From positions 1-15,352 of the forward strand of contig JAJZZW010000030.1 in assembly GCA_021797385.1 (NCBI GenBank): a DNA stretch of 15,352 bases, given 5' to 3'. A program made the translations under genes and the position numbers. This document shows, in pieces, positions 7,944 through 15,280 of this stretch; the stretch's first letter is position 1; every line of letters begins with the position of its first letter. This DNA comes from Thermoplasmata archaeon. GTDB taxonomy: Archaea > Thermoplasmatota > Thermoplasmata > Thermoplasmatales > Thermoplasmataceae. Under the pieces are notes generated by a model. The model was not told the DNA's origin, searched no databases, and saw only the letters and a program-made list of their open reading frames with translations.

Positions 7944-8203
7944 CATCTTAATACTATTATTAGTGATTGTTATAATTTAACATATAGATTATTATTTAAT
8001 TTTTATGATAACATCGCAAAACAAACGTTTATATTAATATTTATATCATATAATATTTAAATTAAACATGTAGTAGATAATAAATATAGTGAATAACTAA
8101 ATAGTATTATCAAACAAATATTAGATTAAATGTGATAAATCATATTATAGTTCAGTTATATTATCGATAAGTTTTTATAGAAGTTTATAATAACCTATAT
8201 GCC
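7944..8203. other. AT-rich gene-free stretch
   Basis: About 260 bases of extremely AT-rich DNA with many TATA-like strings and no open frame worth calling on either strand. Its 3' end must contain the promoter of the 119-residue gene; candidates are TTTTTATAG (about 8172-8180) and TTTATAATAA (about 8183-8193). I see no repeat array, tRNA or stable hairpin. Confidence 0.6.
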
Positions 8204-8209
8204 TTGAAA

Positions 8210-8217
8210 GAGGTGAT
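8210..8217 (+). promoter_or_regulatory. Strong Shine-Dalgarno site
   Basis: GAGGTGAT, complementary to the 16S rRNA 3' end, four bases before ATG 8222. It selects this ATG over an upstream in-frame TTG (8204) and an ATG (8216) embedded in the site. It is one of only two clear Shine-Dalgarno sites in the window. Confidence 0.7.
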
Positions 8218-8221
8218 GAAA

Positions 8222-8581
8222 ATGGCAGAGGTTAAGGAAATAAAAGAAACAGAAAAGAACGAAAAGGGACTGCTAATGGAAAGCAAATTTTCATACCCAG
8301 GTGAGGTTGTGACCAGGGAGTCTATGAATAGAATGGACGATGTCTCAGAGGAAATCTTTGATGTTTTCAGAAAATATGATCTCTCCATCTGGGATGCTAA
8401 AACCATAATGCCGTTCCTGATTGCAAAAATTGCAGGCGAGGCAAATGACAATGAAATGGACATTGTGGAATACATAGACTTTTATCTAAAGCCAAACACA
8501 GTGGAGCTTTCCAGGGACCTAAGGAACTTTAGGAAGTTCTCCGGGAGTCTTCATCACAGAGTTGAAAGCGTAAAACGCTAA
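8222..8581 (+). CDS. Uncharacterised 119-residue soluble protein
   Basis: I do not recognise a family. The first 25 residues are highly charged and probably disordered (KEIKETEKNEKG). The rest is predicted helical with alternating hydrophobic positions (VSEEIFDVFRKYDLSIWDAK, MPFLIAKIAGEAND, IVEYIDFYLKP), followed by a basic tail (RDLRNFRKFSGSLHHRVESVKR). There is no signal peptide, membrane segment or cysteine motif. The strong Shine-Dalgarno site and a preceding AT-rich region suggest a leadered, possibly well-expressed gene, unlike most neighbours. It stands about 100 bases before moaC, which has its own promoter, so no shared function can be inferred. Confidence 0.8.
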   Translation: MAEVKEIKETEKNEKGLLMESKFSYPGEVVTRESMNRMDDVSEEIFDVFRKYDLSIWDAKTIMPFLIAKIAGEANDNEMDIVEYIDFYLKPNTVELSRDLRNFRKFSGSLHHRVESVKR

Positions 8582-8650
8582 TAAGTAATTGTATGTTTTT
8601 TACTTTATTATTTTTAAGTTTATTTTATTTATAGTGCAGATTTCTAAAAA

Positions 8651-8660
8651 CTTTTTAGTA
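8651..8660 (+). promoter_or_regulatory. TATA-like box for moaC
   Basis: CTTTTTAGTA centred about 25 bases upstream of ATG 8681; supports a leaderless moaC-moaB transcript. Confidence 0.4.
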
Positions 8661-8680
8661 CATAAATAACATAGTATCTT

Positions 8681-9121
8681 ATGATAGATATTACAGATAA
8701 AAATATTGTTAGCCGCGAGGCCATGGCCACAGGAACAATTACACTGGAGAAGGAGACAATAAAGCTAATAAAAGAAAATATGGTAAAAAAGGGAGATACC
8801 ATTGAAACTGCCAAAATAGCCGGAACAATGGCGGTTAAAAACACATCATCAACAATACCATACTGCCACCCTGTACCGGTAATGTCCATAGATTTCAACT
8901 TTGAAATAAAGGAATCAAAAATAACTGTAACATGCAGGGTCAAGGCAATTTACAGGACAGGAGTGGAAATGGAGGCACTCAACGGCGTTCAGGTAGCCCT
9001 TCTGACAATATGGGACATGGTAAAATATCTTGAAAAGGATGAAACAGGCAATTATCCCCATACATCTATCGGAAATATTAGTGTAATTTATAAAAGAAAA
9101 GGTGATTCATATACATCATGA
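8681..9121 (+). CDS. moaC: Cyclic pyranopterin monophosphate synthase MoaC
   Basis: Second step of molybdenum/tungsten cofactor synthesis: converts the MoaA product, 3',8-cyclo-7,8-dihydroguanosine 5'-triphosphate, to cyclic pyranopterin monophosphate in the cytoplasm. 146 residues, normal length. Family motifs: MIDITDKNIVSREAMATG at the N-terminus, AGTMAVKNTSSTIPYCHPVP (the conserved CHP segment), RTGVEMEALNGVQVALLTIWDM, the lysine in WDMVKYLEKDE, and the archaeal-type ending YPHTSIGNISVIYKRKG. ATG 8681 lies about 25 bases downstream of a TATA-like box. Its 3' end overlaps moaB by 20 bases, so the two are co-transcribed and probably translationally coupled. Confidence 0.95.
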   Translation: MIDITDKNIVSREAMATGTITLEKETIKLIKENMVKKGDTIETAKIAGTMAVKNTSSTIPYCHPVPVMSIDFNFEIKESKITVTCRVKAIYRTGVEMEALNGVQVALLTIWDMVKYLEKDETGNYPHTSIGNISVIYKRKGDSYTS

Positions 9122-9575
9122 AAATCATAAATATAATCTGAATTACCGTATAATTACAGTATCTACCAGCAGGACTATGGAGAATGATCAATCAGGAAAT
9201 ATAATGGAAAATCTCCTGAACAATAAAGCTTCACGTGGCCTGGTAAAAGATGATGAGGTCATGATACTTTCGGAAATCTTCAAAAATTACGAAAATACAG
9301 ATGTTTTTATATTCATAGGGGGAACTGGAATATCGAGGCTTGACCAGACTTCAAAATCATTAAGAAAAATAGCTGATAGGGAAGTACCGGGATTCGGGCA
9401 ATTATTCAGGGAAAAATCTGGCGGCATATTTCCTTACATGTCAGATGCGTCTTTATTCATTTATCAGAAAAAGATCATATTTACATTACCGGGATCAGAA
9501 GATGCCCAGAAAATCGGCTTTGAAATAATCAATGACCTGGTAAATCATATTTATCATGAAATCAATAAGGAATAA
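9102..9575 (+). CDS. moaB: MoaB/MogA-family molybdopterin protein
   Basis: Molybdopterin-binding protein of the MoaB/MogA family, which in archaea adenylates molybdopterin before metal insertion. 157 residues. Visible: first strand YRIITVSTSR (15-24), the molybdopterin-binding loop FIGGTGISRLDQT, EVPGFGQLFREKSGG, and late FTLPGSEDA, all at expected spacing. The start is GTG 9102, inside moaC: the next in-frame Met (codon 26) would remove the first core strand, and ATG 9118 is out of frame with a stop seven codons on. The usual acidic residue of GGTG-x(4)-RD is shifted (SRLDQT), a small deviation. Paired with moaC. Confidence 0.9.
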   Translation: MIHIHHENHKYNLNYRIITVSTSRTMENDQSGNIMENLLNNKASRGLVKDDEVMILSEIFKNYENTDVFIFIGGTGISRLDQTSKSLRKIADREVPGFGQLFREKSGGIFPYMSDASLFIYQKKIIFTLPGSEDAQKIGFEIINDLVNHIYHEINKE

Positions 9576-9604
9576 TGTTATTAAGTTCCTGACATTTAAG
9601 TTTC

Positions 9605-10498
9605 ATGAAATTCATTGACCTTCATGAGGATATAGCATATTCTTCAATGTACCGGGATGTAATCCATGGAAATCTTCAATCCTCCATAGATATGCTGAGA
9701 AAGTATTCTGGAAGTATCGTATTTTCAGTCGTTTTTCCCTTTGTATATATGGAAACCGGAATAGAAAATGAAAAATCAATTCCGGATATTTCATTGGCAT
9801 ATGAACAACTGCGTTATTATAAAACCATTGCCGAAAAATACGATATAAATATAATGAAAACTCCAGAGACAAAAAACGGCCTGAATTTTCTCATATCCAT
9901 GGAAGGGACTGATGTGCTGAATACGCCTGAAGATATTCTTATATTCCATGATCTGAGTTTGAGAAATCTCGGCCTTGCATGGAATTTTGACACTAAATTT
10001 GCATCTTCATGCTATTCAAAAAAGGATTACGGTTTAACCGGTTATGGAGAAGAACTTATAAAAATATGCAATTCCAGTGGAATAATAATAGACCTTGCCC
10101 ATGCAGGAAAAAAGACAATACTGGAGGCATGCGAGGTATCTGAAAAACCTGTTCTCGATTCCCATACAAATTTCATTACTATTAAAAATAATAAAAGAAA
10201 CATAGATGATGATTCCATAAAAGCAATAGTGGATACAGGTGGCGTTCTGGGCATTACGGGAATAAGGGATACATTGAAAACGCCGGATCTAGATGGAATT
10301 ATAGATAGTATGAACTTCCTGGGAGACCATTATGGATGGAATCATGTGGCACTTGGTACCGATTTTCTGGGCATATCCATTGCACCCGACAATTTTTCTG
10401 ACATAAATGCTGTGGAAAAACTAAAAGATGAACTGGGAATCCATGCTGAAGATGTGCTTTACAACAATGCAAAAAGAGTCATTGAAAAAAATTTATGA
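9605..10498 (+). CDS. Peptidase family M19 (membrane/renal-type) dipeptidase
   Basis: Zinc dipeptidase of the amidohydrolase fold, hydrolysing dipeptides, often including D-amino-acid-containing ones. 297 residues, at the short end of the family. All metal ligands are visible: H7 and D9 in DLHEDI, bridging E100 in SMEGTD, H166 in DLAHAG, H187 in DSHTN and D253 in GTDF; the supporting [12 protein letters not shown] also matches. There is no signal peptide, so it is probably cytoplasmic and completes breakdown of imported peptides. ATG 9605 follows moaB by 29 bases; a box TTATTAAGT centred about 23 bases upstream suggests an independent leaderless promoter, though read-through from moaB is possible. 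It overlaps the convergent dehydrogenase gene by 6 bases. Confidence 0.9.
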   Translation: MKFIDLHEDIAYSSMYRDVIHGNLQSSIDMLRKYSGSIVFSVVFPFVYMETGIENEKSIPDISLAYEQLRYYKTIAEKYDINIMKTPETKNGLNFLISMEGTDVLNTPEDILIFHDLSLRNLGLAWNFDTKFASSCYSKKDYGLTGYGEELIKICNSSGIIIDLAHAGKKTILEACEVSEKPVLDSHTNFITIKNNKRNIDDDSIKAIVDTGGVLGITGIRDTLKTPDLDGIIDSMNFLGDHYGWNHVALGTDFLGISIAPDNFSDINAVEKLKDELGIHAEDVLYNNAKRVIEKNL

Positions 10499-11371
10499 CT
10501 TTTCTATGTCGTACCAGCCTCCCTTGCTATTCATTTTTATCTTGCTGTTCCCCTTATATCCGGCATATACCATTTCTTTGAGAATGGGTGGAGGCAGCAT
10601 CCTTTCATCACCGGTTTCTGAATATAAATAATCGCCTATTTCTTTCATTGTATCTAGGCCGATTGTATCCATGAGCTCGAAAGGGCCCATGGGAAACCCG
10701 AATCCGAGCTTTGCCATCTTATCTATATCCTCCATGCTGGCTATTCCCTTTTCATACATTCTCAGGGATGCAACAAGCCAGGAATGAACAAAATTTGTGG
10801 TAAAAAATCCAGGGTAATCCTTGACAACTACCGGTTCCTTTCCCATAGACTTTGCCATGTCAATTACAGTATTCAATGCATCCTGAGAAGTAAAGGGTGT
10901 TTTAACTATCTCTATGAGCTTCATTACAGGTGCAGGGTTGAACCAGTGCATGCCCAGTAATCTGCTTTTATTTTTAATATTCATCCCGATTTCAGAGATC
11001 ATGATGCCTGAGGTATTTGATGCTATAATCGCATTTTCCGGAATATTTTTTTCAATGCTTTCCATGACCTTCAGTTTAAGTGACATAATTTCAGGAACTG
11101 CTTCTATAACAAATTCCCTATCACTTAGTTTCCCATAATCAGTTGAGGTTGTTAGATTTTTCATGTAATTGTTTTTCTGATCCTCTGTTATAGTCCCCTT
11201 CTGTACCAGCCTTGCCAGACCGAATTTACCATCAGCTATGCTATTCCTGGCATTCTTTAGAATATCTTCACTAATATCTATAAGCAGGGTATCAAATCCC
11301 TGCCTGATGAATACCTGTGATATGCCCTGTCCCATTATTCCTGATCCTATTACTGCTACTTTCTTTGTCAT
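10493..11371 (-). CDS. 3-hydroxyacyl-CoA (3-hydroxybutyryl-CoA) dehydrogenase
   Basis: NAD-dependent oxidation of (S)-3-hydroxyacyl-CoA to 3-ketoacyl-CoA in fatty-acid or amino-acid catabolism; cytoplasmic. 292 residues, standard for the single-domain-pair enzyme. The Rossmann loop is GSGIMG (9-14), and D32 at the end of strand two favours NAD over NADP. Conserved positions: E90 in IEAVPE, SNTSG (118-122), catalytic H142 in GMHWFNPAP and its partner E154 in LIEIV, 12 residues later as in known structures. The C-terminal dimerisation domain has [17 protein letters not shown]. The usual PGFxxNR reads PGFFTTNF, losing an arginine. ATG 11371 lies 24 bases downstream of a TATA-like box. No other beta-oxidation gene is visible nearby. 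Confidence 0.92.
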   Translation of the reverse strand: MTKKVAVIGSGIMGQGISQVFIRQGFDTLLIDISEDILKNARNSIADGKFGLARLVQKGTITEDQKNNYMKNLTTSTDYGKLSDREFVIEAVPEIMSLKLKVMESIEKNIPENAIIASNTSGIMISEIGMNIKNKSRLLGMHWFNPAPVMKLIEIVKTPFTSQDALNTVIDMAKSMGKEPVVVKDYPGFFTTNFVHSWLVASLRMYEKGIASMEDIDKMAKLGFGFPMGPFELMDTIGLDTMKEIGDYLYSETGDERMLPPPILKEMVYAGYKGNSKIKMNSKGGWYDIEKS

Positions 11372-11390
11372 AGATACCTATTCAACGAAA

Positions 11391-11399
11391 TAATAAAAA
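11391..11399 (-). promoter_or_regulatory. TATA-like box for the hydroxyacyl-CoA dehydrogenase
   Basis: Minus-strand TTTTTATTA centred 24 bases upstream of ATG 11371; leaderless arrangement. Confidence 0.45.
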
Positions 11400-11564
11400 C
11401 TTTGATAATTGATAAAAATTATATTGGTTTCTTATTGTCGTTTCGATTATACAGTGTCTAAATTATAATATTTAGTATGGGGGCTATAAAATGAAACACT
11501 TTTAACATACTATATTTGCTCATTTTGGATATAGTCCAGAATCCTACGATTTAAACAAAATAAA

Positions 11565-11574
11565 TTTAAGTATT
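11565..11574 (+). promoter_or_regulatory. TATA-like box for the 88-residue gene
   Basis: TTTAAGTATT centred about 26 bases upstream of GTG 11595, which supports that GTG as a leaderless start. Confidence 0.5.
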
Positions 11575-11594
11575 AAAAACTGATATTAAAATTA

Positions 11595-11861
11595 GTGAAA
11601 TTAAAAATATCGAGAATAAGAACTATTGTCGAGAGTTTTGTGAATGAGCAGTTCGGCGTAAGAGAGTTCAGGATAACAGCAGCAGTTCCTAACGAGAGTG
11701 GAAAATCCTGGAACATTTTAATTTCTTACAGTGTTCCATTATCACAGTACGTTAAATTGAACGAGGATAAATCAGAGTTAACTATGACTCTGGTAAAGTA
11801 CTATTATTTAAATATTAATGACGAAGATGGTAAAATAACAGGATTTACTGAAATCCCATAA
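11595..11861 (+). CDS. Uncharacterised 88-residue protein
   Basis: Begins at GTG 11595, 26 bases downstream of a TATA-like box, and ends at TAA 11859-11861. One helix (ISRIRTIVESFVNEQFG) is followed by alternating strands (REFRITAAVPN, SWNILISYSVP, SELTMTLVKYYYLNIN) and a turn DEDGKITGFTEI, suggesting a small alpha+beta domain. The last strand pair, a tyrosine-rich strand then 'D-DGKI-G', loosely recalls PepSY- or GvpO-like domains, but I cannot assign it. No signal peptide or membrane helix. The sequence after its stop continues directly into the aspartyl-protease relic, whose first fragment is in the same frame. Confidence 0.7.
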   Translation: MKLKISRIRTIVESFVNEQFGVREFRITAAVPNESGKSWNILISYSVPLSQYVKLNEDKSELTMTLVKYYYLNINDEDGKITGFTEIP

Positions 11862-12060
11862 CCGATTAAAATATGGTTAATAAAAGAAACAATAAAGGTC
11901 ATTGGTACAAAAAGGTCAAAAAAAAATTGAGGCATTGTTTGATACCGGTGCTGAATTTGCATGTTTGAAAAATTTAGACTTTGATGTAATAATTGGCGTT
12001 GAGATAATGCAACCTTTAGGACTTATATTAGATATGTCAACTGATAAAATTTTATTATAA
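11862..12060 (+). pseudogene. Relic of a retropepsin-like aspartyl protease
   Basis: Two frames joined at a run of nine A (11918-11926) give IKVIGTKRSKKK followed by IEALFDTGAEFACL, then DFDVIIGVEIMQPLGLILDM and a stop at 12058-12060. This is the pattern of single-domain clan AA aspartyl proteases: catalytic DTGA (11941-11952) with a preceding hydrophobic strand, and the late DVIIGxxxMQxxGxILD motif. Only 11 residues separate DTGA from VIIG, whereas the family normally has roughly 60, so the middle of the domain is deleted. There is also no usable ATG, GTG or TTG in the upstream frame, and the A9 run breaks the frame. The gene is therefore dead. The family call rests on the two motifs only. 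Confidence 0.65.
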
Positions 12061-12235
12061 GATAATAATAAAATCGATATGCTAATTTAGGGTGTTTTAT
12101 GGGCACATGGGAAGGTATTAATGGCATTCCGTATTGTTTCCCTTGCACTTTTTATTGTTGCCAGGAATACCGGAGGATTGAACTTCGAAGAAAATGGAAT
12201 TAAAAAGTTAAATAACCTTTAGTAATAAACTAAAG
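12061..12235 (+). other. Short gene-free stretch with two tiny overlapping frames
   Basis: Between the protease relic and the transporter lie two small overlapping plus-strand frames: ATG 12099 to TAA 12201-12203 (34 codons, with a cysteine cluster CFPCTFYCC) and ATG 12121 to TAG 12220-12222 (33 codons, with RIVSLALFIVARNTGG). Neither is recognisable. They look like debris continuing the decayed region rather than genes, though the second ends 13 bases before the transporter start. Confidence 0.3.
12208..12215 (+). promoter_or_regulatory. TATA-like box for the MFS transporter
   Basis: TTAAATAA centred 24 bases upstream of GTG 12236, matching the leaderless spacing seen elsewhere in the window. 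Confidence 0.4.
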
Positions 12236-13459
12236 GTGAAAAACCCGGGAAATAAACTTCTGTTAATAAACATGATAATGCTTCTTTCCGTTACATTCAC
12301 CATGAGGTCGTCAACAAATATGCTCATGACCGTTGTACCTATTTTTACCAAGTATGTAATAAACGCAGATGTACTCTTTGTTGGCCTAACAGCCACGCTT
12401 TACGGTATCGGTGGCATGGTTTCTAACATATTTGTGAATGGCAGAATCAGTGTTGATAAAACGCCTAGTGTTGTTTTTGTCTTCCTGGCTGTTATGACTC
12501 TGGGCATATTCTTCTATATATTTTCCAGCAATGTTTATGAGGTATTTGTATTATCCGCTGTTACCGGCCTTTCCATGGGAGTTGTCCAGCCATTATTAAT
12601 GACGATCACCAACGCAATAGCACCTCCCAGAAGCAGGGATAGGTATATTGCAGCCTATACTGCATCACTATCACTGAGCCTAATCTTCGGTGTGCTTGTA
12701 GAGGGCCTTGTCATTTCATCCATAGATGTAAGGTATGCCTTTGTCATTTTCTTCTTTATTGCAGTGGCATCATCTATTATCATGTTCTTCCTATCAAGAA
12801 GAATACATATACCGGCAAAATCAACCAAAACAAGGTCATTCAGGGAAATCATTTCCAGGGCATCAACATCACTTCACCAGGGAAAGGTTTTATTTGCAAT
12901 GTTCGGCAATATATCATACGCATTTCCATTCATTCTGCTGATAACCTATGGAAGTATAATTGGCAGAGAATATGATGGCATTGCTCCCAGCACATTCCTT
13001 TACCTCCTTGCATTGTTTTACGGAGTTTCTTTCCTTTCAAGGGTAATTCTATCTGTAAGACAGGTAAGGAACAAGGAATACCTGATGTATGCAGCATTTG
13101 CAGCAAGCATACTGGGGTATATACTTGTCGGAATCGATACTGGAATAGTGATGTTTATCGCTGCCCTCCTGATTCTCGGGTTTCCACACGGGTCCATATT
13201 TCCCCTATCCACCTCATATATAGCTGAAAGTGTTGATATGGAATATATGAACATTGTTTATTCCGTATTCCTGCTTATTATGGATGTAATAGCCTTTGTA
13301 ATACCATTTATATTCGGATTGATTTCAGATCTGTATACAATAAAAATAGCAATATATGTAACACTGATTCCAATGGCATTTCTCATAATGCTTTCAGTGG
13401 GGGTCAATATAAGAGACAATAAAACAAAAAGGAAAAATTTAGAAGCGTCAAAGGCATAA
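12236..13459 (+). CDS. Major facilitator superfamily transporter
   Basis: 407 residues with about 12 predicted membrane helices, beginning with LLLINMIMLLSVTFTM, and a basic central loop (RRIHIPAKSTKTRSFREIISR, about 185-210) between the two six-helix halves, the standard MFS layout. NGRISVDKTP between helices 2 and 3 is a degenerate form of the MFS signature loop G-x-x-x-D-R. It probably moves a small solute, drug or metabolite across the cytoplasmic membrane; the substrate cannot be told from the sequence. The start is GTG 12236, 24 bases after a TATA-like box; 14 upstream residues are out of frame debris. It ends 5 bases before the convergent CBS gene. Confidence 0.9.
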   Translation: MKNPGNKLLLINMIMLLSVTFTMRSSTNMLMTVVPIFTKYVINADVLFVGLTATLYGIGGMVSNIFVNGRISVDKTPSVVFVFLAVMTLGIFFYIFSSNVYEVFVLSAVTGLSMGVVQPLLMTITNAIAPPRSRDRYIAAYTASLSLSLIFGVLVEGLVISSIDVRYAFVIFFFIAVASSIIMFFLSRRIHIPAKSTKTRSFREIISRASTSLHQGKVLFAMFGNISYAFPFILLITYGSIIGREYDGIAPSTFLYLLALFYGVSFLSRVILSVRQVRNKEYLMYAAFAASILGYILVGIDTGIVMFIAALLILGFPHGSIFPLSTSYIAESVDMEYMNIVYSVFLLIMDVIAFVIPFIFGLISDLYTIKIAIYVTLIPMAFLIMLSVGVNIRDNKTKRKNLEASKA

Positions 13460-13464
13460 AATAA

Positions 13465-13887
13465 TTATCTTATTCCAAATTTGGATGCTATTTCCACCAT
13501 ATCTGATACATAATCACTGAAGAATTTCAGTATATCCCTAGATGTTATTATACCGGATATTTCACCATTATCAATTACCAGTAAACGCCTGATCCCATTT
13601 TTTGCCATGAGGTTTGCAACCTTCTCCATGGGCGTATCCGAGGGAACCGATGTTAATGGACTTGTCATAATTTCCCTCAATAATACTTTCTGGGGGTCTT
13701 TACTTTTAGATGTTATTTTATTTATAAAGTCCCATTCAGTAACTATTCCCTCCGGAATCTTTCCATTGCCTATTATGAGGAAACCCTGCTGTTTTTCTGC
13801 CATTATATTAGAACCTTTCAGCGCATCCATATTTCCATCCACAATATGGCAGTCCTTTCTCATTATATCTTCAGCATAAAGCACCAT
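13465..13887 (-). CDS. CBS-domain pair protein
   Basis: 140 residues made almost entirely of two CBS motifs (about 7-62 and 71-130), a Bateman module that binds adenine nucleotides such as AMP, ATP or SAM and usually acts as an energy or metabolite sensor. Visible: AEDIMRKD, IPEGIVTEWDFINKI (first CBS end), LREIMTSPLTSVPSDTP, MAKNGIRRLLVIDNGEISGIITSRDILKF (read as two adjoining pieces). There is no attached enzyme, transporter or DNA-binding domain, so the partner is unknown. ATG 13887 lies 23 bases downstream of a TATA-like box (13906-13915). It is convergent with the transporter. Confidence 0.92.
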   Translation of the reverse strand: MVLYAEDIMRKDCHIVDGNMDALKGSNIMAEKQQGFLIIGNGKIPEGIVTEWDFINKITSKSKDPQKVLLREIMTSPLTSVPSDTPMEKVANLMAKNGIRRLLVIDNGEISGIITSRDILKFFSDYVSDMVEIASKFGIR

Positions 13888-13905
13888 AATTAATGATATT
13901 ATAAT

Positions 13906-13915
13906 GATATTTAAG
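13906..13915 (-). promoter_or_regulatory. TATA-like box for the CBS protein
   Basis: Minus-strand CTTAAATATC centred about 23 bases upstream of ATG 13887; leaderless spacing. Confidence 0.45.
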
Positions 13916-14022
13916 ATAGATGTTATGGAAATATACCTGAAAGCTTGATTCTGTATTATAATGTCATCTGTATCCTTTTAATAGCAAAAAAATTAAGGAT
14001 GGATCGCATAGTCATACTATTT

Positions 14023-14030
14023 GAAAGGTG
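14023..14030 (+). promoter_or_regulatory. Shine-Dalgarno site of the M20 hydrolase
   Basis: GAAAGGTG, seven bases before ATG 14038. A box CTTTTAATAG at about 13976-13985 would give a leader of roughly 30 nt, so this gene is leadered, unlike most in the window. Confidence 0.6.
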
Positions 14031-14037
14031 AATAACA

Positions 14038-15251
14038 ATGCCACAGGAAAGTTTTCTTGAAATGTTCCACAGATTAACATCTGTTGGGTGGAACCCGGAG
14101 AAGGGTGTAAACAGGCTAGCCTTGAATGATTACGACATAAAGGCCAGGAAAAATTTAGAGGAAGAAATGGGGAAAGTCAATGCAGAAATTGACCATGACG
14201 ATGCGGGATTAATATTCGGTTCACTGGGTTCGGGGGATAACACTGCAATAGGATCCCATATGGATTCTGTTCCAAACGGTGGAAGGTTTGATGGCTTCTA
14301 TGGAGTAATGTCTGCAATGCAGTTACTGAAGGATGGTCTTGCATCTTCTAATAAAAAAATAACTGCAATTGATTTCACCAATGAAGAGGGATCTCGATTC
14401 CAGCCTTCCCTGCTGGGATCAGGAATGTCCACAGGAGTTTTTACAAAGGAATTTACATACTCGAGAACAGACAGTACGGAAATAACCTTCGGCGAGGCGC
14501 TGGAGAAATCCGGTTATATAGGTTCTATAGGTTCTATAGGTTCTATAGAAAAATAGAGTCAAAAAAACAGGACATATCGAGATACATCGAATTGCATATA
14601 GAGCAGGGACCGGTGCTCGAACTGGAAGGATATCAAATCGGAATACCCAGAGGCATAGTAACTATGGTTGTAAACAATGTAGTATTCACAGGTGAGTCCA
14701 ATCAGGCGGGGCCTACACCGATGAAGGTCAGAAAGGATTCATTAGTGGCTGCATCCAGATTCAATGTGGCCGTGAGAGACCTTGCGAGGGAATCCGGTAA
14801 AGAACTTGTAATGACTGTAGGGAAATTGAATAATTTTCCGAATGCATACAATGTTATACCCGGAAAGGTGGAATTAAACCTTGATACAAGAAGCCCTGAG
14901 AAATCAATTGCTGAGGAATATTCATCCATGGCCGGAGAAATAGCAAAAAAGATAGCTGATGAGGAAGGTGTTTCACTGGAGTATAAAAGACAGTGGATAA
15001 CGGAAACAACAATATTTGATGAGGACATGAAAAAGGAGATAGAAAAAACCTGCAAATCCCTGAATCTGAAATATAAATATCTCTACAGCTGGCCGGGGCA
15101 TGATGCACAGTATATGAACCGTGTTGTGCCAACTGCAATGATATTTATTCCGTCACATAATGGAAGAAGCCATACTAGGGAAGAATATTCATCAGACAAT
15201 GACCTTATAAACGGATATAATGTTCTGAAAAAAACTGTGGAAAGGTTTTAA
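14038..15251 (+). pseudogene. M20 N-carbamoyl-L-amino-acid hydrolase / allantoate amidohydrolase, frameshifted
   Basis: Zinc amidohydrolase of the HyuC/AllC branch of M20, which cleaves N-carbamoyl amino acids or ureido compounds. The frame from ATG 14038 stops at 14554-14556 after 172 codons; the rest continues in another frame to 15251. Adding one A to the A5 run near 14549-14553 restores a 404-residue protein of normal length. Metal and catalytic residues are all present: H74 in GSHMD, D85 in RFDGFYG, E115 and E116 in TNEEGSRF, then H187 in HIEQGPVLE and H379 in GRSHTREE (numbered on the restored protein); SWPGHDAQYM is also typical. The two halves are well conserved, so the break is recent, a sequencing error or a recoding site. 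A 9-bp tandem repeat sits just before it. Confidence 0.85.
14512..14547 (+). repeat. 9-bp tandem repeat in the M20 gene
   Basis: Three exact copies of GGTTCTATA (14521-14547) preceded by a one-mismatch copy GGTTATATA (14512-14520). In the upstream frame the units encode Gly-Ser/Tyr-Ile. Being nine bases, copy-number change keeps the frame; the nearby frame break is a separate single-base event. Confidence 0.95.
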
Positions 15252-15256
15252 AATAA

Positions 15257-15280
15257 AAATTGTTTATTTTTTAAATAAAT
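15257..15280. terminator. Possible shared T-rich terminator
   Basis: AT-rich stretch with TTTATTTTTTAAATAAA just after the M20 stop and overlapping the end of the convergent minus-strand gene. Archaeal termination commonly uses oligo-T; the call rests on composition only. Confidence 0.3.

Noticed and set aside
9118..9141. ATG 9118 just after a GGTGAT motif as the start of moaB
   Set aside because: It is out of frame with MoaB and meets a stop after seven codons; GTG 9102 keeps the first core strand.
12099..12222. Two 33-34 codon frames upstream of the MFS transporter, one cysteine-rich
   Set aside because: They overlap each other in different frames, have no recognisable family and adjoin a decayed gene, so they are not called as genes.
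12655..13254. Open frames overlapping the MFS transporter on both strands
   Set aside because: The transporter frame has the expected membrane topology over its whole length; the others are shadows.
14512..14547. Short tandem repeats as a CRISPR fragment
   Set aside because: Units are 9 bp, directly adjacent with no spacers, and lie inside a coding sequence.
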